Counted from the first letter of the stretch, positions 33,337 to 42,402 are shown. The stretch is DNA of 43,403 nucleotides from Sunxiuqinia dokdonensis (GCF_001270965.1 NZ_LGIA01000210.1:1-43403); one strand, 5' to 3'. Numbers and translations: made by a program. The notes: generated by a model not told the origin, from the letters alone.

Positions 33337-33344
33337 CAAAAGTA
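33337..33344 (-). promoter_or_regulatory. possible -7 element of the hisS promoter
   Basis: TACTTTTG on the minus strand (exact TAnnTTTG), 22 bp before the hisS ATG and directly after the upstream terminator. No clear TTTG at the -33 distance was found, so support is partial. Confidence 0.4.
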
Positions 33345-33354
33345 ACTAAAAACA

Positions 33355-33378
33355 AGAAAAGCCGGAATGGATCCGGCT
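33355..33378 (-). terminator. intrinsic terminator of the DUF4870 gene
   Basis: Perfect 7-bp stem AGCCGGA / TCCGGCT (33360-33366 and 33372-33378), 5-base loop, followed on the minus strand by TTTTCTTGTTTTT. It separates the DUF4870 gene from hisS. Confidence 0.8.
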
Positions 33379-33402
33379 GTTTTCATTTTTTTTCAACATT
33401 TC

Positions 33403-33759
33403 TTAATTCAGAAACTTAATTGACCACGGATAGCGATAAAATTCGCCCTCGTTGGCTTTAATGGCTGCAATGATGGTAAAAACCAAGGCTGCAATACCAA
33501 TCACGGCCAGAAGTAGCAGTCCGATACCAATGACGACCAGAATTCCGGAAATGAAAATCAGGATTGTTACCGTGATTTGGAAATTCAAAGATTCTTTGCC
33601 CTGGTCATCCACAAAGCCATATTCGTCTTTTTTCATCAGGTAAACAATTAAGGGGCCAACAATATTTCCGGCAACCGGAATAACCAGGCCGGCAAAAGCA
33701 GCCAGGTGGCAAAGCATGCCCCACATGCGTTCGTCGCGATCATCTATAATTCTATGCAT
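33403..33759 (-). CDS. DUF4870 membrane protein
   Basis: 118 aa. ERMWGMLCHLAAFAGLVIPVAGNIVGPLIVYLMKKD at the N-terminus and DDQGKESLNFQITVTI in the middle are the DUF4870 signature. Three to four membrane segments are seen (about 15-42, 62-80 and 80-100). The family is related to Tic20-like proteins and has no established bacterial role. It is monocistronic with its own terminator. Confidence 0.88.
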   Translation of the reverse strand: MHRIIDDRDERMWGMLCHLAAFAGLVIPVAGNIVGPLIVYLMKKDEYGFVDDQGKESLNFQITVTILIFISGILVVIGIGLLLLAVIGIAALVFTIIAAIKANEGEFYRYPWSIKFLN

Positions 33760-33935
33760 AAGTTATTTTTTTGTGCAAGTTAGGGAAGTCATCACGAAAA
33801 TCAAAGGTCGGTTTGGGAATATGGCGTATTCCTTGTTGCCGCAAAACTCGGCAAGGCTGTCGCAAAGCTATTTGATAGAAAATATAAAGTATTCCCTTCT
33901 GCTGCTTCAATATGCTCTATTGCGAACGGCGAATA

Positions 33936-36011
33936 TCAATCGAGCGGAAGATTTTTCTCTATGCGAATCCGCGCATCGACGGCAAGAATCCGGTCGCCTT
34001 TGCCCAAGAGTGGATTGATGTCCATTTCCTTAATCTCGACAGCAAAGCGCAACATGCTCGACAAACGCACAATAATTTCCGCAAACTTACGCTGGTTGGC
34101 CCCTTCCTGTCCCCGGTAGCCTTTAATAATTTGGTACGATTTCAGGTTTTTGATCATGGACGATGCTTCGCAGATACCCAACGGAGCCAATCCGGAGGTC
34201 ACATCTTTCAGCACTTCGACCATGGTTCCGCCCATGCCGCACAGGACGATATGCCCGAAGCGATTCTCGTATTTTGCCCCCACAAACAGTTCAATCCCGG
34301 AAGCCATTTCAGCCATCAGTACCGCCTCCGTTTCCGGGATGTTGATCAGCCGGTTAAACTCATGCAGCACCGTTTCCTGATCGTGCACATTGAGCACCAC
34401 GCCCCGCACATCGCTTTTATGAACCGGCCCAATGACTTTCATCACCAGGGGCCAGCCCAGTTGTTCTGCTGCCTGCAAGGCTTCCTCCGGCGTTTTGACC
34501 ACCAGCTCCTGTACCCGGGGAATGCCAGCCGCATCGAACAGGCGGTGAATAATTTCGGGCGGCTGGTAGCCGTCCGAGGCTTGATCCACAATGCGCCGGA
34601 TTTCGGGAATATCCACGCCATCCAGAAAAATCTCGTCGGTGTGTGGCTTCGGCGTATTGGCCACCTTGGCCAAAGCCCGCCCGAGCAACACTTCGTCAGG
34701 AAAGTTCACATTCCCTTCGGACAGGAAATAAGCCACATCATCGCTGACGTTGATCACCGACGGCAGAATCGGATAAATCGGCTTTTTGCAGGTGTGCATC
34801 TTGCTGTTCAGCACTTCGTAGACATCGCCCACCGGGAAAAGCCCCGGACTTCCGTAGATGACCGCCATGCCATCCACTTCTTTAAAGTCGTTGTCGCAGG
34901 CGTCAATAATGGCGCCCAACTGCTCGGCATTGCCGGTGGCCAGAAAATCGATGGGATTTTCAACCGATGAACCGGGAAACAGCTGGTCTTTCAACTGCTC
35001 CTTTTGAGGCGAATCCTGAATCTGGGGAATCTTCAATCCACCTGCTTCGAGCGCATCGGTGAGCATTACCGCAGGGCCGCCAGCATGAGTAATGATGGCC
35101 ATGCGTTTGCCCTTCATTTCCTTGCACATAAACACACAGCCAACCGTTGTCAGCTCCTCGCGTCCGTAGCAACGGACGATTCCGGCTTTTCGAAACAAGG
35201 CTTCAACTGCCGAATCGGAACTAGCCATGGCCCCAGTGTGCGATGAAGCCGCCCGGCTCCCGGCATCGCTGCTGCCGGCTTTGATAGCCGCAATTTTACA
35301 GCCTTTTCGAATGAGTGAAGAAGCATGCTTCAGTAATTTGTCCGGATTTTGAATGCTTTCAATATAAAGTAATTTGACCCGGGTGCTGGTTTTGGGGTCG
35401 AACACCTCGTCCATAAACTCCAACACATCTTCAACCCCAACCTGGGCCGAGTTGCCCACCGAAAAAACGCTGGCAAAATGCAGGCCTTTCGGAATGCCCG
35501 ACTCCATGATAAACACAGCCGTGGCACCCGAACTGGAAATAAAATCGCAACCCATCTGGTCGAGCTTGGGAACCGGCGTGGTGAAAACACTGGCATGCGC
35601 CGGCGTAATAATGCCAATGCAGTTGGGTCCAATGAGTGAAGCCCCGTAGCGATTTACTGTTTCGACAATCTGTTGTTCCAGCTGCCGTCCTGCTTCGGAT
35701 TCTTCGCTAAAACCTGCCGAAATAATGATGATGCCCTTCGCTTTTTTATCGCGGCACAGCTGCAAGGCCATTTCGGGGCAAAACCGGGCCGGAACAGCCA
35801 GCACCGCCGTTTCCACTTCCGGCAACTCGTCGATCGACGGGTAGGCTTTGATTCCCTGAACCACTTCGGTTTTAGGATTCACCACATACAAATCGCCTTC
35901 GAAATGATTATCCAGCAAGTTTTTAAGCAATTTGCCTCCGGGCTTGGAAACATCGTTTGACGCGCCTACTACGACAATACTTTCGGGCCAGATGAGTTCT
36001 CGTGTCAGCAT
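33936..36011 (-). CDS. ADP-forming acetate--CoA ligase family protein (fused alpha-beta)
   Basis: 691 aa. CoA-binding domain about 7-135 (SIVVVGASNDVSKPGGKLL), succinyl-CoA-ligase-like domains about 150-450, with the phospho-accepting His258 in RAASSHTGAMASSD, and an ATP-grasp domain about 470-690 (GWPLVMKVIGPVHKSDVRGV, MDINPLL). It interconverts acyl-CoA plus ADP plus phosphate with acid plus CoA plus ATP, yielding ATP during fermentation or amino acid breakdown. The acyl specificity (acetate, branched-chain, aryl) is not readable. It is divergent from the UspA-like gene. Confidence 0.9.
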   Translation of the reverse strand: MLTRELIWPESIVVVGASNDVSKPGGKLLKNLLDNHFEGDLYVVNPKTEVVQGIKAYPSIDELPEVETAVLAVPARFCPEMALQLCRDKKAKGIIIISAGFSEESEAGRQLEQQIVETVNRYGASLIGPNCIGIITPAHASVFTTPVPKLDQMGCDFISSSGATAVFIMESGIPKGLHFASVFSVGNSAQVGVEDVLEFMDEVFDPKTSTRVKLLYIESIQNPDKLLKHASSLIRKGCKIAAIKAGSSDAGSRAASSHTGAMASSDSAVEALFRKAGIVRCYGREELTTVGCVFMCKEMKGKRMAIITHAGGPAVMLTDALEAGGLKIPQIQDSPQKEQLKDQLFPGSSVENPIDFLATGNAEQLGAIIDACDNDFKEVDGMAVIYGSPGLFPVGDVYEVLNSKMHTCKKPIYPILPSVINVSDDVAYFLSEGNVNFPDEVLLGRALAKVANTPKPHTDEIFLDGVDIPEIRRIVDQASDGYQPPEIIHRLFDAAGIPRVQELVVKTPEEALQAAEQLGWPLVMKVIGPVHKSDVRGVVLNVHDQETVLHEFNRLINIPETEAVLMAEMASGIELFVGAKYENRFGHIVLCGMGGTMVEVLKDVTSGLAPLGICEASSMIKNLKSYQIIKGYRGQEGANQRKFAEIIVRLSSMLRFAVEIKEMDINPLLGKGDRILAVDARIRIEKNLPLD

Positions 36012-36098
36012 AAATTCGGTTTATTTTCATCAAAAATACAAATTCCCTGCTCATGGCTGCTGATATTATTCAGGTGAATCATGATCTGTTAGGCAAAG

Positions 36099-36150
36099 GG
36101 CAGGAGAAGGAAAAGGAAAAGGAGAAGAAGAAAAAGAAGAAGAGATCAGA
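36099..36150. repeat. purine-only tract (GGAGAA/GGAAAA microsatellite-like)
   Basis: About 50 bases consisting almost only of A and G, made of AAGGA and AAGAAG words. It lies between the acyl-CoA ligase and UspA-like genes and just upstream of a promoter. It is polar in strand composition and could be length-variable. Confidence 0.7.
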
Positions 36151-36171
36151 AATTGGAAAAATGGAATTCAT

Positions 36172-36200
36172 TTTGGGTTTGACATTTTTTTATAGTTTTG
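36172..36200 (+). promoter_or_regulatory. Bacteroidota promoter of the UspA-like gene
   Basis: TTTG (36172-36175), 17-bp spacer, TAGTTTTG (36193-36200). The expected transcription start (about 36207) would fall almost on the ATG at 36209, implying a leaderless message or use of the later ATG at 36236. Confidence 0.55.
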
Positions 36201-36208
36201 GCAATGAA

Positions 36209-37024
36209 ATGGAAAATCTTACCGAACAACGGATTATGGTTCTCTGCGACTTTTCGGAGTCGATGAACGACGCGATTGCTCACGGCGTACAAATGTCCAA
36301 TATTTTCAGAAAGGAATTGTGCCTGTTTCATCCATTACAGAACAAAGGGAAAGCCGAAAAGCTGGCTGCTCAAAAAGCACTGTCCGAGATCATCCACTTG
36401 CTGAAAAAAGATCTGCCGGACATTCCCATTTCCAGCCTGACGCTCAAGGGTGAGCTGACGGGCTGCATTGACCGGATTGCGGAACAGTATGATGGCATTA
36501 TGCTGGTATTGACTTCGGAAAAAGTGAAAACCAAGTTGCCCGCATTGCAAATCAGCCAAATCCCATTTTTGTTTGTCAACGGGCATCAGCCCGAATCGCT
36601 TCGCTACAAAAATGTACTGCTGCCAGTCGATTTCAGAAAAGTGATGAAAGACACCTCGCTATGGGCCAGCTATTTTGCCCGTTTCAACAAAGCCGATGTG
36701 ACCATTTTCCCTGCGACAGAAAAAAACAAGGAAAACGCCACCATGATTCGTAAAAATGTGAAGTTCATCAAACATTTGCTTGCCAACTTGAAGCTCGGCT
36801 TTCAAATCAAAAATAGTAGCAAAGGGAGTTTTGGCTTACCGTTCGACGCTCTGCAGCGTTGCCATGACAAACAACACGATTTGCTGATCATGCCTTCCAG
36901 CAAGAACATCAGCCTGATCGACCTGATCATTGGCTTGCCCGAAGCAAAAATCATCAAAAAAGCCAATCACTTGCCGGTACTTTGCATCAACCCAAAAAGG
37001 GATATGTATATTCTGTGTGATTGA
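36209..37024 (+). CDS. universal stress protein, UspA family (tandem domains)
   Basis: 271 aa from ATG 36209 (MENLTEQRIMVLCDFSESM). The frame is open back to 36053, but that part translates the purine tract to poly-Glu/Lys and is unlikely to be coding. The first Usp domain starts IMVLCDFSESMNDAIAHGVQMS. The second begins near residue 130 (YKNVLLPVDFRKVMKDTSLWASYFARF) and ends KKANHLPVLCIN. The ATP-binding Gly motif (GxxGxxxxG) is not obvious, so it may be a non-nucleotide-binding member. Soluble stress protein of unknown specific role. Confidence 0.85.
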   Translation: MENLTEQRIMVLCDFSESMNDAIAHGVQMSNIFRKELCLFHPLQNKGKAEKLAAQKALSEIIHLLKKDLPDIPISSLTLKGELTGCIDRIAEQYDGIMLVLTSEKVKTKLPALQISQIPFLFVNGHQPESLRYKNVLLPVDFRKVMKDTSLWASYFARFNKADVTIFPATEKNKENATMIRKNVKFIKHLLANLKLGFQIKNSSKGSFGLPFDALQRCHDKQHDLLIMPSSKNISLIDLIIGLPEAKIIKKANHLPVLCINPKRDMYILCD

Positions 37025-37118
37025 CCGCCAGCGGAGCTCCTATAATTCAAAATTTTATTATTCCTTTGTAAAACGACCAAAAAGATGGTTCGGATAAACC
37101 ATTCAACACGAAGAAATC

Positions 37119-38102
37119 ATGCGTGCAATCCTACTATTTACTCTTCTTTTTACGGCCATAACTGGCTTTGCTCAAAAATTTGAATACGATGTTTTATTTC
37201 ACGGCATCGGTGATAACCGGGAGTATTTTAGCGGCGTCGCCAATTCGCAAACCATTTTGGGAGAACGAACCAGTTTTGTGGTGGGAACTACCCTGGAAGA
37301 AAAGCACGAATTTCGAATTGGGCTGAGCCATTTGTTTGAATTTGGAAGCGAAATCGATGACCAAAAACCCAAGCTGACAGCTTACTACCATTACTCGGAC
37401 AAGCAAGCAGAATTTTATTTTGGCGCCTTCCCGCGTATGGGGCTGATTGATTTTCCGCTGGCCTTAATCACCGACACCTTTTTATATTACCGCCCCAACA
37501 TCGAAGGATTATATGGAAAATACAGCTGGGATTGGGGCCATCAAAGCGGCTTTGTGGACTGGACCGGCCATCAAACTGAAACCACGCGCGAAACCTTTAT
37601 GGCCGGTTTTTCAGGAGAAATGCGCCATCAAATGATCTTCTTTCAAAATTACATCACCCTATTTCACTATGCAGGCACAGCGCTTCGGCCCGAAGGCGAA
37701 AACATCCACGACAACCTAGGCGCAGCGTTCTTTCTGGGCTCCGATTTGGACCAGCTGCTGCCATTGCACAATTCCTATTTCAAACTGGGTTTGCTCCACT
37801 CAAAATATCGCGAACGTCATGTGATGAACGAGTACCTGAATTCGACCAGTATTCTAGCTGAATCTTATGGCGAAGTGAAGAAATTTGCCCTACGGTCAGC
37901 CTTGCACTTTGGCGACGGGCACAACATGATGAATGGCGACCGTTTTTACGATGTGGACAGCTACTGGCGCACCGATGTGATTTGGCGGTTCATCAAGAGT
38001 AAACATATTGAAGGCCGTTTCAATCTTTCTTTTCACCTGATTGAAGGCAACGACTTGGATCAGTCGCAACAATTGTCGCTGATTTACCAGTTTGGAAATT
38101 GA
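37119..38102 (+). CDS. exported protein, probably an outer-membrane beta-barrel
   Basis: 327 aa with signal peptide (MRAILLFTLLFTAITGFAQ). The mature part has alternating short amphipathic strands rich in Tyr, Phe and His (EFRIGLSHLFEF, KQAEFYFGAFPRMG, YFKLGLLHSKYRE, RFNLSFHLIEG) and ends in a strand QLSLIYQFGN, compatible with a barrel. I do not recognise a named family. It lies 94 bp after the UspA-like gene on the same strand. Function unassigned. Confidence 0.7.
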   Translation: MRAILLFTLLFTAITGFAQKFEYDVLFHGIGDNREYFSGVANSQTILGERTSFVVGTTLEEKHEFRIGLSHLFEFGSEIDDQKPKLTAYYHYSDKQAEFYFGAFPRMGLIDFPLALITDTFLYYRPNIEGLYGKYSWDWGHQSGFVDWTGHQTETTRETFMAGFSGEMRHQMIFFQNYITLFHYAGTALRPEGENIHDNLGAAFFLGSDLDQLLPLHNSYFKLGLLHSKYRERHVMNEYLNSTSILAESYGEVKKFALRSALHFGDGHNMMNGDRFYDVDSYWRTDVIWRFIKSKHIEGRFNLSFHLIEGNDLDQSQQLSLIYQFGN

Positions 38103-38106
38103 TCGG

Positions 38107-38270
38107 ACTGGATGCTTGATACTCGATGCTTGATGCTCGATGATATTCGATTCTTGATGCGTGATGCTGGCAACTTGCGGCTTGAAGCTGATTTCTTTCT
38201 GCCTACTGCGACGGTTCACTGCGACTTGATGCTGGATTCTGGAATTTGGAATTTGTAGCTGCGACTGGAA
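38107..38270. repeat. degenerate heptanucleotide-like repeat (GATGCTT/GATGCTC)
   Basis: 38107-38169 is a chain of seven-base words (GGATGCTT GATACTC GATGCTT GATGCTC GATGATATTC GATTCTT GATGCGT GATGCTGG). It then decays into a looser mix that includes GCGACTTGATGCTGGATTCTGGAATTTGGAATTT. It occupies the whole gap between two convergent genes, where no terminator-like hairpin was found. Similar in style to 1041-1069. Confidence 0.75.
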
Positions 38271-38276
38271 ACTAAG

Positions 38277-40427
38277 CTATTCCGAAACCAGCTCCATTTC
38301 ATCAATCAGATAACCAGCTCCGGCAAACCTATCGACGATAAACAACATGTAGCGAACATCGAGCATAATATTCCGGCACTGATCGGGATCGAACATGATG
38401 TCGCTCATGGTGCCTTCCCAACACCGGTCGAAGTTAAGGCCAACCAATTGTCCACGGGCGTTGATTGCCGGGCTTCCGGAATTGCCTCCGGTAGAATGAA
38501 TGGATGCCGTGTAAGCCACCGGAACCTCGCCATTGGTTTCGTATTCGCCAAAATTGCCGGCATTGTACAGCTCACGTAACTTATCCGGAATCTGGTAATC
38601 CGGAATATCCTGATTGTTTTTCTCCATAATCCCTGCCAGGGTGGTATAGTAGCGGTAGTTTACACCATCGCGGGGCTGGTAGCCTTCCACCTGGCCGTAA
38701 GCTACACGCAGCGTGAAATTGGCATCGGGGTACAATTGAAAATTCTTCTCCATCAACATGATCCCCTTCATGTATTTTTGCTGAACGGTGCTGATATTCT
38801 CCTGTATCTCCTGGTGGACGTTTTCAATATTCCGCTGATAGTGTTGCTTCAATGCCTGAAACAATTCGACTACCGGGTCCTTTTGCAACTTGTTAATTTT
38901 TTTACCATCAAATTCTGAGATCATTTGCTGTAACTTTTCCTGATCGGCCAGTACCGATTTGGCATACACCCTACGCACCAACTTGTCGTCATCGAATTTA
39001 GCCAACAGTTTCGTCAAGTCGTCGGGCAGAAAACTTTCATCCAAGTCATTTCTCAACATTCGGAGCAGCTCCACAAAAAGCTCCTGATCGGTGGCCTGGT
39101 CATAATCATCAAAATAATCAGCCACTTTTATCGCCAGGGCCTTTCGTACCATGTCGTGACGAGCTTCATCCACCCGGTTCCACCCCCGGTCATTTCGCGG
39201 AAAGAAGTCCGCCAGCTTAAATATTTCGATTCCCTTAAAAACAATCTCCTGGTAATAATGATACGCTTTTTCGTATGGCTGAAGGTCGACGTACAATTTT
39301 TCGAATTGGGGCAGCACCGGAGCATACGTTGCTTCGAGCGTATCGTTTTGCATGTACCAGACCTCGAAGTCTGCTTCAAAGGCTTTCTTTTGCTCCACCG
39401 CCTGCAAACGATCCAGTCCCCGTATTTCACCTTTCCAGCGTTTCCACGAATTGCTGGTCCGGGCATGCTTCGACGCATACTGAATGCGCACCTTGGGATC
39501 GGCAGCCATGTGCTTGTCGAAAATATCAAGAATGGTCGTCCTTATTTTGATGCGGTCGGGGTTGCTTTGATTTTGAATCAGTTCAACCGCCTGCGATGGC
39601 AAGTATTGCTGCGTGGTTCCCGGATAACCCATCAGCATCATAAAATCGTTGGGCTGAACGCCATCAAGCGAAATGGGCAACCATTTTTTTGGCCGGTAAG
39701 GAACGTTATCCGGCGAATACGACGCGGGCTCATTATCCGCATTGGCATACACCCTGAAAATGGAAAAGTCGCCGGTATGGCGGGGCCACATCCAGTTGTC
39801 GGTGTCGCCACCAAACTTACCAACCGACTGCGGCGGTGCTCCAACCAGACGAACATCCTGAAAAACCAGGTAAGTGTACAAAAAATACTGATTCCCAAAA
39901 AACAAGGGTTTTACAACTGCCTCAAATTTTCCATCTTCTGTGGCTTCGCGCTGAATACGACTGATGTTTTCGTTTAATTTTTGCTGAAGGGAATCGCCCT
40001 CCAAACCCGTGGTTCCCGCAAAAACAGAATCCGACACGTCCACCATCCGGTCCAGAAACTTGGCGGTCAATCCGGGATTCGGCAATTCTTCACCCTGCGA
40101 CATGGCCCAAAATCCATCAGACAAATAATCCTGTTCCACCGAACTGTGCGACTGAATATTTGAAAATCCGCAGTGATGATTGGTCAGCAACAAGCCCTGA
40201 TCCGAAATCATTCCTCCGGTACATCCGCGCCCAAAAATGACCACCGCATCTTTCAAACTGTTTTGGTTTACACTGTATATATCATCAGCAGTCAGGCGAA
40301 AGCCCATCTCCTGCATTTCGTCGATGTTATATTTTTCGAGTAAGGTGGGAATCCACATCCCCTCTTTGGCCGAGGCGGAAACACTTAAAACGGTGGCAAT
40401 AAAAAACAGGAATAATTTTCTCATCAA
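38277..40427 (-). CDS. S46-family dipeptidyl-peptidase, DPP11-like (Asp/Glu-specific)
   Basis: 716 aa with signal peptide (cleavage near SASA). Serine protease of the DPP7/DPP11 family: catalytic H85 in LLLTNHHCGFSN, the Asp region DTDNWMWPRHTGDFS near 213-228, and catalytic S650 in GGNSGSP. Arg668 (FDRCWE) lies 18 residues after the catalytic Ser, the position that is Gly673 in DPP7 and Arg673 in DPP11 of Porphyromonas gingivalis. Specificity for acidic P1 residues is therefore expected. It cleaves dipeptides from peptides in the periplasm, feeding amino acid catabolism. Single gene. Confidence 0.93.
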   Translation of the reverse strand: MMRKLFLFFIATVLSVSASAKEGMWIPTLLEKYNIDEMQEMGFRLTADDIYSVNQNSLKDAVVIFGRGCTGGMISDQGLLLTNHHCGFSNIQSHSSVEQDYLSDGFWAMSQGEELPNPGLTAKFLDRMVDVSDSVFAGTTGLEGDSLQQKLNENISRIQREATEDGKFEAVVKPLFFGNQYFLYTYLVFQDVRLVGAPPQSVGKFGGDTDNWMWPRHTGDFSIFRVYANADNEPASYSPDNVPYRPKKWLPISLDGVQPNDFMMLMGYPGTTQQYLPSQAVELIQNQSNPDRIKIRTTILDIFDKHMAADPKVRIQYASKHARTSNSWKRWKGEIRGLDRLQAVEQKKAFEADFEVWYMQNDTLEATYAPVLPQFEKLYVDLQPYEKAYHYYQEIVFKGIEIFKLADFFPRNDRGWNRVDEARHDMVRKALAIKVADYFDDYDQATDQELFVELLRMLRNDLDESFLPDDLTKLLAKFDDDKLVRRVYAKSVLADQEKLQQMISEFDGKKINKLQKDPVVELFQALKQHYQRNIENVHQEIQENISTVQQKYMKGIMLMEKNFQLYPDANFTLRVAYGQVEGYQPRDGVNYRYYTTLAGIMEKNNQDIPDYQIPDKLRELYNAGNFGEYETNGEVPVAYTASIHSTGGNSGSPAINARGQLVGLNFDRCWEGTMSDIMFDPDQCRNIMLDVRYMLFIVDRFAGAGYLIDEMELVSE

Positions 40428-40516
40428 TCAGTAATTTTTCGGCAGAAAACGGACACTACAAAACGCTTATCGAAACAGAAACAACGTTGTAGTACACACT
40501 AGCAACAATTTATCAA

Positions 40517-41098
40517 TTAAAATTCTTTCAGAAATTGGTAGACTTTATGCACCGGAAGGCCCATGACATTGAAGAAAGACCCTTCAATTTTCTTCACGCC
40601 AACAAAACCAATCCACTCCTGAATTCCATAACCACCGGCTTTGTCGTAGGGCTTGAAACGATCAACATAGTACTCGATTTCCGCATCGGTCAGTTCGTCA
40701 AACCAAACGGCAGTAACCGCATGAAAGGAATATTTTTTGGTAGCCGACTGGATGTTGACTCCGGTAATAACTTGGTGCTGGCTCGATGATAAATGTTGAA
40801 GCATTTGAATGGCCTCGTCCCGATTACCGGGTTTGCCAAGGACTTCTTCATCCTTCCACACAATGGTGTCGGCAGCGATCACCAGACTGTTTTCGGGTAA
40901 GTTTTTCCGAACGGCCGTAGCTTTTAACTCAGCCAGGTATTCCGGAATAGCGGTCATCCCAAGTTCCGGCGGAAAATATTCTTCAACATCCGAAACATGA
41001 ACCTGGAAATCAAGCCCCAGTTCTTTTAGTAAATGTTGGCGTCGTGGTGACTTCGATGCCAGAATCAGTTGATATTTTTGTAAGTTTTGAGGTACCAT
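40517..41098 (-). CDS. maf: Maf-family nucleoside triphosphate pyrophosphatase
   Basis: 193 aa from ATG 41098 (MVPQNLQKYQLILASKSPRRQHLL). Maf signatures are LASKSPRR near residue 13, VIAADTIVWKDEEVLGKP in the middle and YDKAGGYGIQEW in the C-terminal half. The family hydrolyses non-canonical or methylated nucleotides (dTTP/UTP type). The start overlaps the stop of the upstream phosphatase gene by one base (TAATG), so translation is probably coupled. An alternative ATG at 41113 would overlap by 16 bases. Confidence 0.93.
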   Translation of the reverse strand: MVPQNLQKYQLILASKSPRRQHLLKELGLDFQVHVSDVEEYFPPELGMTAIPEYLAELKATAVRKNLPENSLVIAADTIVWKDEEVLGKPGNRDEAIQMLQHLSSSQHQVITGVNIQSATKKYSFHAVTAVWFDELTDAEIEYYVDRFKPYDKAGGYGIQEWIGFVGVKKIEGSFFNVMGLPVHKVYQFLKEF

Positions 41099-41628
41099 TA
41101 AATTGATCTCCAATAATATGAATGTTCATTAATCCATGTATCCTGAGCTTTCATCACTTGCTCAATGATATCGCGGGCACAGCCTTCGCCCCCTTTCTTA
41201 TCCGAAATATAAGAAGAAATTTCTTTAATCTCGCTGACCGCATCCAAGGGGCAAACGGCTACGCCAACGGCCTGCATCACCTGGTAATCGACCAAATCGT
41301 CGCCCATGTAAAGCACTTCATCTGCCTGAACACCGGTTTTTAGCATAAAGTCATTCAGACATTCCATTTTATCGCGTACACCCATGTAAATATATCCCAC
41401 CCCAAGGTTAGCATAACGAGTTCGGACCTGCTCCAGGTTTCCGCCGGTAATAATCCCAATTTGGTAACCCATATTCAGTGCATTCCGAAGCGCATAACCA
41501 TCTTTTACATTGGCGGTGCGTACCGGCACACCGGCTTCATTCAAAACCATGGTATCGAGCGACAACACGCCGTCAATATCAAAGATTAGTGCTTTTATCG
41601 TTTTTAGTTTGTCTTTGAAAAAGGCCAT
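41098..41628 (-). CDS. KdsC-type HAD phosphatase (KDO 8-phosphate phosphatase)
   Basis: 176 aa, C0-type HAD fold. Motif I ALIFDIDGVLSLD, motif II IGIITGG, motif III/IV LYMGDDLVDYQVM with late Lys in DKKGGEGCARD. The size and GGEGCARD tail fit the tetrameric KdsC family that dephosphorylates KDO-8-phosphate for lipopolysaccharide core synthesis. Related YrbI-like phosphatases have other sugars as substrate. It lies 3 bp after the DUF2520 gene and overlaps maf, so the three form an operon. Confidence 0.88.
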   Translation of the reverse strand: MAFFKDKLKTIKALIFDIDGVLSLDTMVLNEAGVPVRTANVKDGYALRNALNMGYQIGIITGGNLEQVRTRYANLGVGYIYMGVRDKMECLNDFMLKTGVQADEVLYMGDDLVDYQVMQAVGVAVCPLDAVSEIKEISSYISDKKGGEGCARDIIEQVMKAQDTWINEHSYYWRSI

Positions 41629-41631
41629 ACT

Positions 41632-42402
41632 TTACTTGGTATTTTGAGTTTTGTAAATGCTTTCAGTCATCAATTGATAGATTGCTTTTTGGCGGGAATG
41701 ATCGGCCAGCAAATCCAGGTGCTTGTTTATAATCGTCTCATCCATGCGCACTGCTGGCCCGGTTTGCGCGTCGATGGGTTTCATGCCCATGACTTTTTGA
41801 GCGGTTTCCTGGATTAACGGTTTCAGCAAATCGAAACGGAGTCCTTTTTCTTCCAACATGGAGTCGCCAATGCGATAGCAATGATTGACGAAATTGCAGG
41901 TAAACACCGCTGCCAGATGCAGAACCTTTCGCTCCTCAGAATTGACCGGCTGAACCGAAGTGGAAAGCTTTTTGCCCAAAGCCTGCAGGTCGGAAAAAAC
42001 GTCATCAGAACTGGCCTCCAAACAAATGGGAATGTTTGAAAAATCGACATCCCGCTGTTTCGAAAAAGTTTGCAAAGGGTAAAATACACCGAACTTTTCA
42101 AAATAACCAGACAGCAGCTCCATCGGAATACTTCCTGCCGTATGCACCACGGTTGTTTCGAGTTGAATTTGCCGCAGCACCGTCTCCAGCGCATCATCTT
42201 TTACCGAAACCACGCACAAATCGCATTGCACCAATTCATCGAGCTTGGTGGTGTACGGACATTCCAAAACATGGGCAAGCGCTTTGGCTGCTTTTTCGCT
42301 TCGGCTGTAAACCTGCACCACATCCAGTCCATTCTTCCGAAAGGCTTTTCCCAACTGCGTGGCTAAATTACCCGAACCAACCAATACAATTTTCTGAATC
42401 AT
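41632..42402 (-). CDS. Rossmann-fold/DUF2520 protein
   Basis: 256 aa from ATG 42402 (MIQKIVLVGSGNLATQLGKAF). An upstream ATG at 42438 would add 12 residues. The N-terminal NAD(P)-binding motif is GSGNLATQLG, and a DUF2520 helical domain follows from about 120 (FYPLQTFSK, CNFVNHCYRIGDSML). The architecture resembles pyrroline-5-carboxylate reductase/F420-dependent NADP oxidoreductases, but the reaction is unknown. First gene of the DUF2520-kdsC-maf operon, just after the superoxide dismutase terminator. Confidence 0.87.
   Translation of the reverse strand: MIQKIVLVGSGNLATQLGKAFRKNGLDVVQVYSRSEKAAKALAHVLECPYTTKLDELVQCDLCVVSVKDDALETVLRQIQLETTVVHTAGSIPMELLSGYFEKFGVFYPLQTFSKQRDVDFSNIPICLEASSDDVFSDLQALGKKLSTSVQPVNSEERKVLHLAAVFTCNFVNHCYRIGDSMLEEKGLRFDLLKPLIQETAQKVMGMKPIDAQTGPAVRMDETIINKHLDLLADHSRQKAIYQLMTESIYKTQNTK

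Noticed and set aside
33315-33386. 24-residue N-terminal extension of HisS
   Set aside because: It overlaps the upstream terminator and probable -7 element, and HisS proteins start at the [14 protein letters not shown]-type sequence.
33912-34970. 352-codon frame antisense to the acyl-CoA ligase
   Set aside because: Antisense shadow of a well-supported gene; composition rich in His, Gln and Arg, with no motif.
36053-36208. N-terminal extension of the UspA-like protein
   Set aside because: It translates a purine tract to Glu/Lys repeats and then crosses the promoter, while the Usp domain starts after 36209.
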